DNA of 64,000 nt from assembly GCA_019279435.1 (NCBI GenBank), contig JAAALK010000287.1, positions 62,871,144 through 62,935,143 of the forward strand, given 5' to 3'. Each line of letters opens with the position of its first letter. The stretch's first letter is position 1. Source of the stretch: Zizania palustris (lineage: Eukaryota > Streptophyta > Magnoliopsida > Poales > Poaceae). Below are positions 54,312 to 64,000 of this stretch, piece after piece. The translations under genes were made by a program, and so were the position numbers. The notes under the pieces are model-generated. The model was given only the letters and a program-made list of their open reading frames with translations, did not search any database and was not told where the DNA came from.

Positions 54312-54691
54312 TGTTATGAAAATCAGGCCCATATGACCTAACGCAGCAGAACTAACAAGATCAAATAGACGTCATAAGAAGATCACAACCAAGAGACAAC
54401 AATGAGGCACGATATTTGGTAACAAAGTCTTACGACTCTGGGGCATGACTACGAGCACTCCTCCCCATAAACGATGTCTACACCGGCATCCAGGCACACC
54501 GTGGCAACGCCACATGCCCTAACCGAACACCTATCTTGTCTCTACTTGGGTACACAGGGGGTTGGCCTCATATATATATATATATAGGCCCCTAGGTACA
54601 ATATGAGACTAGGACCCTACCTATTCCCTAATTACAACTAAAAGTCCAATCATAACCAAATCAAACACATATTCAAACCATATCTCTAACA
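54312..54691 (-). repeat. C3 3' LTR, 380 bp
   Basis: Minus strand TGTTAGAGATATGGTTTG ... GATTTTCATAACA. A (TA)9 box at about 54570-54590 supplies the TATA region. The minus strand just upstream, CAATGTGGAGTT, resembles the copia polypurine region. Confidence 0.75.
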
Positions 54692-54781
54692 AACTCCACA
54701 TTGACGAATATGCTCGCTACCTTGTAGTCATCCATGCACAAACCTCCATGTATCGACTTGAGTTATTTATCCTTTAACCAC

Positions 54782-55318
54782 TCATGTAGAACAGCCTCGT
54801 GAGGCTGATCCCACGGCCGCACCAACATCCGGATCAAATACTGTCATGGTTGCACTGCCATCCATGACTCCACCTTCAACAACACTACCTTGTAGCTTGT
54901 ACTGGTGTGCGCCTAACTTCTCACCAATCATAATTGTCTTGCCTCCACACATGACTCTTAAGGTTTTCTTATCAGGTGCCACCTGATATAACCAGCCTTC
55001 CTCATGCAATAACCCAAGGGAAATTAGATTCTTCCGTAACCCTGGCACATGCTTCACACCCTTCAGTAGTATCTCCTGTCCATCACACATCTTGAACTTG
55101 ATGTCGCCCACTCCAATGACTTGGTAACCCGAGTCATCACCCAAGTAAGCAAAGCCACCATCGTCATCCTCAGTGTAAGATAAGAACAACTCTCTCTTTG
55201 GTGTTAAATGAAATGAGCTAGCTGAATCCAACAACCACCCTTCACAAGACTTTTCACTTGATACTATGAGAACATCACCATCACTATCCGAGTCATCTTT
55301 CTTATTGACATTTACCAA
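54782..55318 (-). pseudogene. pol: C3 protease and pre-integrase region
   Basis: Minus frame reads CEGWLLDSASSFHLTPKREL (D-S-A in place of D-S-G), GVGDIKFKMCDGQEILLKGV, KHVPGLRKNLISLGLLHEEG and MIGEKLGAHQYKLQGS. The pre-integrase part then stops; what follows is noncoding up to the LTR. Confidence 0.8.
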
Positions 55319-55657
55319 ATTTGTGGATCCTCCATCCTTCTTCAGTGCTGGATAGTTTCTCTTTATATGTCCTCACTCATGGCACTTGTAGCACAACGGC
55401 CCCTTCTTCTTCTTCTTTCCATTATTCTCATATGAACCATGATCACTCCTTACATGCAAAGCATCCCCAGAAGACCCTCCTATTGCATTGTTCTTCTTCC
55501 TTTGGTTATGAACAAGAAACACCGCAACAACCTCTTCTGAATTGATGGTTTCTTTGCCATATGTCAATGTAGTAACCAAGTGCTCATAAGAATCCAACAA
55601 CGAACATAGAAGAATAATCGCCTTGTCATCATCCTCAATTTTGACTTCCACCTTCAC
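55319..55657 (-). pseudogene. gag: C3 gag C-terminal part
   Basis: Minus frame: IEDDDKAIILLCSLLDSYEH, TLTYGKETINSEEVVAVFL and a zinc-knuckle start GPLCYKCHE, after which a stop and GHIKRNYPALKKDGG complete the box. The N-terminal half of Gag is missing at 55657. Confidence 0.75.
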
Positions 55658-57050
55658 AAGGTCCTGACTTTAACTCTTTCAGCTTCACCTTGGGGTTGTA
55701 CCAAGCTTTCGTTTGGTTGTGATATTTGGTGAGGTTGGTGACGACTCAGAGTATTGTTTCTTCGAAGAGGTCGATCGAAATGCTCCTTTCTTGCTCGTCT
55801 TCGGGCTCCATCGCTCGCAAAGAGCCTCCCTTGAGCTCTGTTGGAGTCATTGCTTCGTCTTCGAACAATAGCCAGAACGGCATGAATCTGGTTGCTCGAG
55901 TTTGAGTGGTTCGGATGGACCACAAAATATTTGGCAATTCCTCCGTCGAGAGTCCTCTAGCGAGGCCCACAATCTAGGGGTTTAGATTGGATAGTATGTT
56001 TCCATTGGCCTGCTCGACGGCTCCATTTTATTGTGGGTGTCTGACAGTAGCAAAGCATAATTGGATTCCCAGCTCTTCGCAGAATTGCTTGAATGGTTCG
56101 GCGTCGAATTGGGTACCTTTATCGATTGTTAGTTGTCTTGGTACTCCGAACCAGCAGATGATATTTTCTAGAAGAATTTTTGGGCGTTCTTTGAGGTGAT
56201 GGTGGTTAGGGGTTCATCTTCGACCCACTTCGAGAAATGCTCAATTGCAACCACGACAAACTTGAAGTTTCCTCTGGCCCTTGGGAATGGTCCTATGAGA
56301 TCCATCCCCCATCGGGCCAAGGGCCAAACTGGAGTAATGACTTGGAGCGGGGTGGTGGGTCGGTGGCTCCGCCACCCTATCCATTGGCATCCCTGGTAGG
56401 TGCATACTAGGGCTTCGACATTAGACATGATAGTGGGCCAGTATAGACCTTGGCGAAGTGTTTTTCCTACTAAGGCCTAAGGTGCTAGGTGGCTGGTGCA
56501 TAGGCCTTCATGGATGTCTCATAATACTTGTTGCCCCTTGGGACAAGAGATGCATCGGAGCAACATCGAGCATACAACGGATTTGTACAACTCCCCGTTG
56601 ATGATGTGGTAGTTCCGCACCATGTGCTAAAGTCTTGAAAGCTCGGGACCTACGGGGGAGCCCCCTCGTTTGGCAGCAAGCTTAGAATTTGGTCTCGCCA
56701 ATCTTCGAGGGGTGTAGAGGACCTCGACAGGTTCCGTAGATGGCACTGAGGGCTTGGAATGCTCCTCGAAAAAAGCCCCTTGAGGTACATCTTGGCCTCC
56801 GGCTGCTTCTTTAGTGAGGACATCTGCTTGTTGGTTGTCGGCTCGCGGGATGCTTTGGACAGAGATTCCCTTGAATGCTACTTCGGTCTTGCGGATTGCT
56901 TCTAGGTAGGCAGCAAGATCCGGGTTCCGCACCTGAAAGCTCTTATCTATGGGCCCCGCCACAATCTGGGAATCTATTTTAACAACAATCCGGGCAGCAT
57001 TTAGCATGCGCTTTTCGAAGGCTTAACAACACGCCTTTGTACTCAGCTAT
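55658..57050 (-). pseudogene. pol: T6: Tat pol fragment (second RNase H and integrase), minus strand
   Basis: Minus strand: second RNase H with VVKIDSQIVAGPIDKSFQV and SIPRADNQQADVLTKEAAGG (56627-57007), the zinc-finger/core part VEALVCTYQGCQWIGWRSH, ARWGMDLIGPFPRARGNFKF, VVVAIEHFSKWVEDEPL (56168-56428), and the core end LPNILWSIRTTQTRATRF (55746-55970). Very like T1 where they overlap. The T5 LTR at 57051 interrupts it just after the AEYKG motif region; the left end is cut by C3. Confidence 0.85.
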
Positions 57051-57536
57051 TGTTGGCGTAAAAGATTATGCTAACAGGTTTAGGAAACTAAGTGTTTGAA
57101 AAACAAAGTGTTTGTTTGAGTAAACTATTCTAAGCCTTCGAGATGGATAATAGCTTAAAATAGTTCGAAGTGTGTACTGAATATCTGATTATTCGATACC
57201 CTTTACAGAGTGAAGAGGGGTATTTATAGACCGAATACATGGGAAAAGACTTTTTTACCCTCTAATTAGAACCGACTAAGAAGATAATGTTTAATATTCT
57301 TCATAGGGGTAAAAGAGTAAAAGACTAGTCTAATTAGTGAGAAGATAATTCACATGTCCTCGATGGCAACCCCCTTCGGGTGAAGAGGCTTCGAGAGGCT
57401 CCGTTGCGCCGAAGCCTTGATGGAGGTCTCTACTATTTAGGGCTCCGAATCCGATGGAACCTTGTTGCTTTTAAGATCTTCGGAGATCAAAGTTCTTGAC
57501 TTCGTTTCTTCTACTTGTGCCGACATGAAAATGTCA
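57051..57536 (-). repeat. T5 3' LTR, 486 bp
   Basis: Plus reading TGTTGGCGTAAAAGATTATG ... GAAAATGTCA; diverged member of the T1 LTR family. TATA region near GGGGTATTTATAGACC (about 57210). The polypurine tract follows as TCCCCTCAA (57537-57545), the complement of TTGAGGGGA. Confidence 0.78.
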
Positions 57537-57912
57537 TCCCCTCAAATACTTTTCTCCGAATTGTCTATGCAATGAAGAGGGCAGTATACGCAAGAAATAA
57601 TTTCATGCTTAGAATTTAGAGAGGAACTTGAAAAACTTTAGCATTCTTAGAAACTTTTGGAAATTGAGGGTCTTTGGACCAACTTTTGTGCGGAGATATT
57701 CATTAAAATGGCTTCGAAGATGGATCTTTGACGGAGATAATATAGCCGTTAGACTTAGAAATAGAGTCGTTACTCCTTGCGGAGGCTAATGGTCGTTTCA
57801 TCTCCATAGGATATGACTTCTCATGAAACATTTCTGCAAATTATGACGGTATCGGGTATGTAACAAGGCAACCAAACGGTGCACCAAAACGTACAGTACA
57901 AGGAATCCATGC

Positions 57913-57920
57913 TATAAATA
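57913..57920 (+). promoter_or_regulatory. TATA box of the T5 antisense accessory gene
   Basis: GCTATAAATAAG, 98 bases before the ATG at 58018. The leader in between is CT-rich, as in plant promoters. The region 57546-57912 has no gene and probably holds promoter sequence. Confidence 0.65.
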
Positions 57921-58017
57921 AGAAAGTAAAGGTAAATTTCAGATACTTTACCGACTTCTTTCACATTTCACCTTCCTTCTTCCCGAGCTCATCTTCTCAA
58001 ACTCTCCTTTCCTCCAA

Positions 58018-61000
58018 TGGCGAAGACAAGCCACAAAGCTCCCGTCCCTACTTCATCCTTGGCCCAGCAGCAGGCGATGGCGTTAGTAGCGGTGGCAGGG
58101 CCTTTAGATAACCCTTGTCCAACCAGCGCCCATGACCTCTGTCCGGCGTCTGCCAAGTAAACGAATCAATCGTATAGCTTGGGGGCATCGTCATGCTTGA
58201 AGAAGTCGATTGTTGTGGCAATCGCCGGGAAGATGGGACCTAGAGTCAAGGTGCGCCATCCTGGGGGTGAAGTGATCCCGGCACCACGCACGTGGAGAGG
58301 TGGTGGTGTTCGAGGCATTCTTCGAAGCCGGATTGGGACTTCCGGCAGTGGATTTCCTCTCCGAGGTATTGAGGTTGTTCCATGTCACCTTGCCCTAACT
58401 CTCTCCAAATGCAATTGCTCGTCTGGCCATCTTCGAATGGGTGATGCGGGCCGAAGGATGCATCAGGAGAGCGTAGATCTTCGCGGCTCTTCATAAAGCT
58501 TCGTGCCAGCCGAAGACCTTCACCGGAGCCGGAGGGGAGATGATGGTGATCTCCTTCAAGAGCATCAACTTCTAACTCCGTGAAGTGTTCCAGGACCGGT
58601 TCCCAGCGAAGGCCATCAATGACAGATGGTACTCAGACTATATCCTTCGCTGGTTCTACACCAAGGTAGGGACAGAATGCGCCTTGGCTAGACCCTTGGA
58701 GGACATCTTTTACCGGAGGGAGGCGGAGGTCCAACCAGACCAAAGCCATCTTCAAGTCCGCCTCAGATTGTTGCACTCTATGAGTCGCCGCATGAGCATG
58801 CATGACTTGGTGGAGGAGTTCATCAGACTCTGAATCCCTCCTCTGATGGTTGCTTGGCCTATCAATTTCGAAGAAAACCCGGAGGGGGGACTTCGGGAGA
58901 TCCCTTCAAGCTCCACATGTAAGTTTTTCATATATCTACATCAAAGTGTTTTGCACACAGTATCGATTTTACAGAAATGACTTAATCAAAATGATATCTT
59001 ATCTTTCAACTCCGCGTGTGACCTTTACTCCGAAACAAATCGTCCAAGCTGCGGAGAAGGTTCTTGGAGCCCCTATGCCCATTGAAAAGGAGCAAAGGGT
59101 AAAGTTGGTCAGGACTTGGGAGCGGTTCAATTATGTATGGAGCGTGCTCAGAGTTGAACCTCCAACTCTTCCAGACTGATCCTCCTTGGACCAGGCTCTG
59201 AAGAAAAGGAAGGCGGAGGTGGGGTCTTCAAGATTGGTGAAGACACCTGCCAAGAAGGTGGTCCGGAAGCCAAATGCCCTCACTCCTTTGAAATCTCTTG
59301 TCTCGTCGCTGGAACAATCCGAAGATGAAGAGGATGTATACATGGCGATGGGGGGAGGAGTTCGAGGCCCTTCTTACTGGGGATGAATAGTCTCGAATGG
59401 GAGTCGAGGTCTCCGTTCAAGATGGCGTGGTGGTGGTGCCTATAGTTGAAGATAACCCTAAGCAGGCTAAGACTATAAACATCCCATCTAGCTAGGAAGA
59501 TGCTCCCGCCATGGAGGAAGGCAGAGCCAAGATTGTAGAAACCCAAGTCTTGGCTCCGGACGAAGTGATAGTTGCAGTGGTCGAGGATATCTCTGTAGCC
59601 ATTCCTTCAGTTCGAAGTCCGGAGTCCGAAGAGGATTTCGGTCAGATGTTCGAGCCCCCGAGCAGTCTGGTGCTCATCCGGCAACAAGATGTCAGAGGTA
59701 AGCCTCAGTTGAATACCTTTTCTTCTTCTTTTGGTTTTACCTGCACAATTTAAGTAATATCATATACCTTTGGTCTTTATAGGATCAGCTCCGGTGGAGG
59801 TGGCTTCTGCTGTGGAAGTGGTTTCGGAGCTTGTGGCAGCTTCAGTGCCGTCATCGACTGTGGAACAAGAGGTGGCTCCAATTTTGGAGGTAACTCCGAA
59901 GGAGGTGGTAGGCCCTGGAAAGGGTAAAGGTAAAAGTTGGCCCATGCCTGCTCCCCTTCCAGGGTGGACTCCATCGGAGTCTACATACGGAGGCCAATCC
60001 ACAGAGGCCTCTGAGGGTGCTTCATTGCGCTTCGGTCCTTCTCCTAGCGATGATGATCGGAGTGCCCTGTCAAGGCTCCCTCTCCTGGCCCCCTTCCTTG
60101 AATGGAGGATAGGACTTCGGACTTTGTTAGAGCCTCTGGCTCGAGCTAGTTGTGAAGTTGGGGAGACTGACTTGGTCTCCATCCTTAGAGAGGATGAAGG
60201 TTCGGAGCTTGATGATGCTCTTGAACGGGCGGCTTACCAGGTATGAAGCACCTGCAAAAATGAGTTTAGTCTGAACATATATACATAATTTACTTACACT
60301 GTCCTTCGTTCTTTGTAGCATGTCATTCTAGCTCGAGCCGCGGCTGTGTCGAACGAGCGAGAATGCAACCGGGCCAAAGAGAAGGTGATGGCTCTTCAAG
60401 GGAGTCTTACCGACTCTAAGAACCATGCTTCGAGCTTGGAAGAGATGGCTTCAGCAGAGCGGAGCGCTAAAGCTAGGTTGGAGGCTACGAAGGAGGAGCT
60501 CGAGGCTGAGCAGGTTGTACTCCGGGCTCAAGTGGAAAGGCTCCGAGAGGAGCAGACAGCTTCGGGAGGTGAACTTGTCAAGCTCCGAGAAGAGCAGCAA
60601 GGTTTGGCTGAGGAGGTGAAGAAGTTGCTCAGACAGAAGACTTTCCTAATGATGGAGATAGCCAAGCTCTCCTCTCTAATCTGTGAGCTAACTAAATCGA
60701 ATAAGGCATTGGCTGTAGAAAATATAAAGTGTGAGAGTGTGGCCTCCGAGGCCATGGACGCCCTTTGGGGTATTCTAGAATACTTTGGTACTTCCTGCGC
60801 CTCCTCGTCATCCGCCAATGACTCCCTTCTGCGAAAGATGAAGATGATCCAAGCAGCAGCGAAGACAATGAAGACTGCGTGTACTCGGTACGGAGAGATC
60901 TCCGGCCAAGTAGCCACTCTCGGAGTGCTTCGTTACTACGAATACATCGGATTGTCTGTTTCACCGGAGCCCGGAGCAGCGCCCGCTAGCTTTGGTGGTG

Positions 61001-61062
61001 ACCGTCTGTTGACCCCTTCGCCTGACGTGGTTGCAGCTTGGGAGGCTTTTCAGCCATCCTAG
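58018..61062 (+). pseudogene. T5 antisense accessory gene (Tat aORF), at least four exons
   Basis: ATG at 58018 (MAKTSHKAPVPTSSLA). Exon 1 to about 58918 includes FPAKAINDRWYSDYILRWFY and SRRMSMHDLVEEFIRL, with stops at about 58158 and 58831. Intron 1 starts GTAAGT at 58919. Exon 2 has IVQAAEKVLGAPMPIEKEQR. Intron 2 is 59698-59782 (GTAAGC...TTTATAG, phase 1); intron 3 is 60241-60318 (GTATGA...TTTGTAG, phase 0); both keep the frame. Exon 4 is a long coiled coil (NRAKEKVMALQGSLTDSK, RAQVERLREEQTASGGEL) ending in VVAAWEAFQPS, then a stop with about 30 more open codons. Function unknown; Tat aORFs are described as plant-specific extra genes of disputed role. Confidence 0.7.
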
Positions 61063-62024
61063 AGAGCTGAAAGCCGGTCAGCCGTGAAGGCGTGGATTAA
61101 TGAAGGCCTCCGTCAAAAGCAAGCGCGGGCGCAGCCTTCGAGCAGCAAGCCTCCTTCAGACACGAAGGTTTAGTTATCCTTAGGGCTCTGCCTATGTAAA
61201 AACTTATGTTCTTGTTCTGTTTTGAATGAAAATACTTATTTGAAAATTTTTTTAGGCTTTTCTACCTTTTTTGGATGAGCTCAAAGTGTTAGAGGTTAAC
61301 GAAGAGCTCCATCAACAATGGGCTACCTTCGAAGCCTTAAGGCCTCACAGGCGTCCCCGATTTTCAATTCCTTGGGGGAGCCATGGAGAGGTTATACCCG
61401 AGATATGTAAGGAAGTATTAGCTTATATTAAGGAGAAGGGGGAAGAAGTTGTTAATATAGCGTCTTCATCTTCGAAGGACATTGATTGGTCCGAAGAAGA
61501 GTGGTCTGGCGAGGAGCAAATGAAGAGTAGCCTCGAACAACTTCGGACCTGGGCCAAGCTTTAGGAAGAACAAAGAGATTTCTGAGCTTCGAAGAAGGGG
61601 AAACGAGTTAAACATAAAGTTCTGAAGACTCCGGGCTCCGGAACAAGTCGCCTTTGAAGCCGAGCTAACTCCGAGTCTAGCTCAGGGGATCGAAGGGGCC
61701 TTCGCTTTCTTCTTGGCTTAGACACTGATTTTTCTTAATGTGATATAATCTATTGAGCAATATAAACTAGAATGCTTCAAAATTGTCTCATTATCTCCCA
61801 GCCCCTCTTTGGGGGTAAGCACCTTTGAATTTCGATTGAAGATGGTTACACACAATCATTACAATGCCAGCTAAGAGTACAATTTCAATAACTTTGTTTC
61901 CGGAGGCTCGGAGCCCCTAATTATATTGAAAAAGAATTAAGAACTAGTGGTTTGAAATTCAAATAAATGGTCGCTTAGTACTCTTTTTTGGATGTATTAG
62001 AATTCATTGATAACGGTCACTTCG
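61063..62024 (+). other. Region after the T5 accessory gene
   Basis: An AATGAAAAT polyadenylation-like signal lies near 61225. A further open stretch at 61271-61564 (ELHQQWATFEALRPHRRP ... acidic Ser/Glu-rich end) sits after TTTTTTTAG (61254-61255) and could be a last exon. From 61600 to 62024 I see no gene. Confidence 0.4.
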
Positions 62025-62310
62025 GACTCTTTTTATGGATGCATTCAAGTTGATTGCTCGGAGTCCGTATCATTTGGTCTCTTTAGACTCTTTTTACGAA
62101 TGCTTTCAAGCTAGTGGCTCAGAATCCGCTTTTTGTGGTCTCCTTCGACTCTCTTTACGGATGCTTTCAAGCTAATTGCTCGGAATCCGTATCATTTGGT
62201 CTCTTTAGACTCTTTTTACGGATGATTTCAAGCCGGTGGCTTGGAATCCACTTTTCATCTTACTTTCCCACCTTTACGGATGCTTCGAGCTGGTAGCTCG
62301 ACGTCCGTAA
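62025..62310 (+). repeat. 61-bp tandem repeat, about 4.7 units, with 122-bp higher order
   Basis: Units start at 62025, 62086, 62147, 62208 and about 62269, each with GACTCTTTTTACGGATGC, TTTCAAGCT and GGAATCCG. Units 1 and 3 share ATTGCTCGGA.TCCGTATCATTTGGT; 2 and 4 share .GTGGCT..GAATCC.C.TTTT. Confidence 0.85.
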
Positions 62311-62399
62311 ATTCGGTTCGAATGAATAATACTTACCTCCGCAATCAGCTCCATCCCCCTAGTGCGCCCACTAGGAGTAGGAATCATCTTGAGAAGTAC

Positions 62400-62780
62400 A
62401 CATTACACGGACCATGAGCTTTATTCATTTAAAAAGTGTTTACAAATGATTACAAGGAGCCCCTATGTGAAGTATCGCTTAAGGTGCTCTGCAAGCCATT
62501 CATGTTTTAATTCTTCACCTTCTAAATTAGCTAATTTAAAAGACCCGAGGTGTCCTTAACTAAGGATGATATATGGTCCTTCCCATTTATTTCCTAATTT
62601 CCCCGGAGCAACAATGCTTCATAGTACTAAATGACCCGGTTTAAGTTCATTAAGCTTTATCTTTGGGTCATACCAAGTCTTCGTTTGAAGTTGATAATTC
62701 GTCAGGTTAGCAATATCTCAAAGCCTTGTTTCTTCTGTTAGGTCTAGCGAAGTCTGTCTTTCATATTTTGTTTCAGGTTC
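62400..62780 (-). pseudogene. pol: T5 integrase C-terminal end
   Basis: Minus strand, across stops, reads ETKYERQTSLDLTEETRL, NYQLQTKTWYDPKIKLNELK, APGKLGNKWEGPYII and KHEWLAEHLKRYF, the usual end of gypsy integrase. Cut at 62801 by T7. Confidence 0.7.
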
Positions 62781-62801
62781 GATGGTGTGAAGGAATCCTC
62801 C

Positions 62802-63384
62802 TGTTGGGGCGACGGATCGAACCAACAGGTTTTTGGGAATGGGAGTAATGAAGTGTTGGGCTCAGATTGTATTCTCGGATCGTGTGTCCATTACAATAGG
62901 GGGATAGGAGTATTTATAGAGCAACCCAGCCAGGAGGGGTCTAATACTTCCAAAATCCCTTAACCGTCACACTGCCTGGCACAGGTCTGTAATACAAACA
63001 AGAATAGCTGCTACACAGTATAGATAGAAAGTGCTGCCCTGACAACGTATCAACTGTGTCGGGTGTTGCAGCGATCACCCGACACTGCACAGGCGATCGC
63101 GATCCTATCCTCGGACCACCTTGACCGGGCTATCTTCTGGTCTTCTGTCGCGCCCCGGAGCCTTCGCACCTTTCGGAGGCTTGCCTCCGGCATCCTGTCG
63201 GGCATCTGCCCGAGGGCCTCTTCCGTCTACTTCGGGGGTTCCGGAGGTCCTGTGCCAGGCAGCCTCGGGGCCCGCTGGCACCTTCGGAGCGGGGCGTCAG
63301 GCCTTCGGCGGACATGGCCTCCACTCCAGATCGTACTCTTGCTCATTAAACTCTCAACTATCATCGGGATTATCTCCCCCAACA
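62802..63384 (-). repeat. T7 3' LTR, 583 bp
   Basis: Plus reading TGTTGGGGCGACGGATCGAACCAACAGG ... ATTATCTCCCCCAACA. TATA region GGAGTATTTATAGAGC near 62905-62920. GC-rich right half with GCCTTCGG and CCGGAGG words. Followed by the complement of the GAGGGGCTAC polypurine tract (63385-63395). Confidence 0.8.
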
Positions 63385-63868
63385 GTAGCCCCTCGCTTCT
63401 TTTCGTTTGAGAGTCCTACACGGAAGAAAGGTAAGGAGCGCACAAGATAATTCCGATAATTTGTGGGAAATCAACTTATAGAGGTCCTAGATCGTTGTGA
63501 ACCATCCTCGTTCGGGTGCTTCGGTGGTGCTTCGAAGCCTGGAGACCGGGTGCCGGCCTCGGAGTGCCTCGGATGAGCTAGTCGCATTACACTCCGAAGG
63601 GGGGGACTTTGACCAACTGGGCTTGACGCCCACGCGACCTTGACCGTCGGGCACCAGTGCATGAGAAAGCGAAAAGGCGTTGATTTAACACAATCAATGC
63701 GCTTGGCGCGTGCGCGAAGTGAGGGAGGTGAACCATCGAAGACTGGCGCACACAAAGGTGGACCGGCAAAACTTTAATGTGATGGCCGCGCGACCGACGC
63801 GCATGCGCTGAGCGGGGGAATGCGGATCGATGGGGCGTCGAAACGGCTAGGTAGTGGCTAATCTCACG

Positions 63869-64000
63869 CATAAATAGCTCTTGCCGGTCGGCTGAACCCT
63901 CCCTGCTGACTTGTTTGGCCTTTAGTCACAAGCTTCGCGGCTAAACTTCCACTCTTCAAGCTTCTCGCCTCCTTCCTCTGCTCCGCCAACCATGGCGGAA
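63869..64000 (+). CDS. T7 antisense accessory gene: TATA-like box, leader and first codons
   Basis: CATAAATAG at 63869-63877, then a CT-rich leader, then ATG at 63992 (ATGGCGGAA) where the window ends. Spacing of box to ATG (115 bases) and the ATGGC start agree with T2 and T5. The segment 63400-63868 between the LTR and the box has no gene; it is GC-rich and probably promoter. The protein itself cannot be judged here. Confidence 0.5.

Larger units (their letters stand above)
54312..55657 (-). mobile_element. C3: truncated Ty1/copia element, minus strand
   Basis: 3' LTR at 54312-54691, then directly protease and gag on the minus strand; integrase, RT and RNase H are absent. Either a deletion removed them or this is a short non-autonomous derivative. 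The left junction falls inside the C2 integrase (after EPWYGR). At 55658 the sequence switches to gypsy integrase. Confidence 0.75.
57051..62801 (-). mobile_element. T5: Tat element 3' half (LTR, antisense gene, integrase end)
   Basis: 3' LTR at the left, polypurine tract, the antisense accessory gene on the plus strand (58018-61062), a spacer with a tandem repeat, and the C-terminal end of integrase on the minus strand (62400-62780). It is cut by the T7 LTR at 62802. It inserted into T6 with GCTAT as the left flank. Confidence 0.82.
62802..64000 (-). mobile_element. T7: Tat element, 3' LTR and start of antisense gene, runs off the window
   Basis: LTR 62802-63384, polypurine tract, then the accessory-gene promoter and ATG on the plus strand at the very end of the window. 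The LTR sequence is of a different subfamily from T1 but the polypurine tract is the same. The rest lies outside. Confidence 0.78.

Noticed and set aside
1..64000. tRNA, rRNA and other structural RNA genes
   Set aside because: Read through for tRNA-like ends and conserved rRNA words; only retrotransposon primer-binding sites were seen. A covariance-model scan would be needed to exclude small RNAs.

Overview
This 64 kb window looks like intergenic heterochromatin from a large grass (Poaceae) genome. Nearly every readable coding stretch belongs to a transposable element. The element types (Tat-lineage Ty3/gypsy elements with two RNase H domains, a Sirevirus-type Ty1/copia element, CACTA DNA transposons with arrays of short subterminal repeats), the TATA-boxed LTRs and the GC-rich monocot-style open reading frames all point that way. 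I see no bacterial operon, rRNA, tRNA or CRISPR array. Only one small ORF (18923-19279, 118 codons) looks like a possible host gene. Family names are my own labels, by homology read by eye; no database was searched.

Layout, left to right. (1) 1-7087: a Tat-type Ty3/gypsy element (T1) on the minus strand, cut by the window edge; its gag is split by a 2.2 kb CACTA element (4113-6315, TSD GGA). (2) 7088-11035: stacked LTR pieces, then a rearranged Tat fragment (T2, 7868-10769) with inverted LTR ends, lying inside a copia gag fragment. (3) 11066-17900: a copia LTR on the minus strand, then a decayed copia element on the plus strand. (4) 17900-23200: the quietest part, with the small ORF, a (TA)n tract and a 195-base hairpin. 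(5) 23202-29460: a gypsy integrase fragment (T4) split by a 5 kb CACTA element with a broken transposase (23736-28709, TSD TAT). (6) 29461-31714: two copies of a copia LTR packed with a short palindrome-like repeat. (7) 31715-42078: a dual-RNase-H gypsy element (T3) with LTRs at both ends, carrying a solo LTR of the T1 family with a perfect 5-bp TSD in its gag. (8) 42079-54311: a copia fragment split by a complete young Sirevirus-like element (42640-53883, TSD GCTAG). (9) 54312-55657: a truncated copia element. (10) 55658-64000: three nested Tat elements (T6, T5, T7).

The most interesting recurring theme is the antisense accessory gene of the Tat elements. In T2, T5 and T7 it lies between the polypurine tract/3' LTR and pol, runs opposite to gag-pol, starts about 100-115 bases after a TATA-like box, and (T2, T5) is split by GT-AG introns at matching places. 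Other points: a hairpin conserved at one LTR terminus of the T1 family, a threefold CxxC/coiled-coil repeat in the Sirevirus Gag, and short-repeat arrays in LTRs, CACTA ends and Tat untranslated DNA. Most pol genes are broken; several in-frame stops fit C-to-T change at CAG or CGA codons, as expected in methylated repeats.
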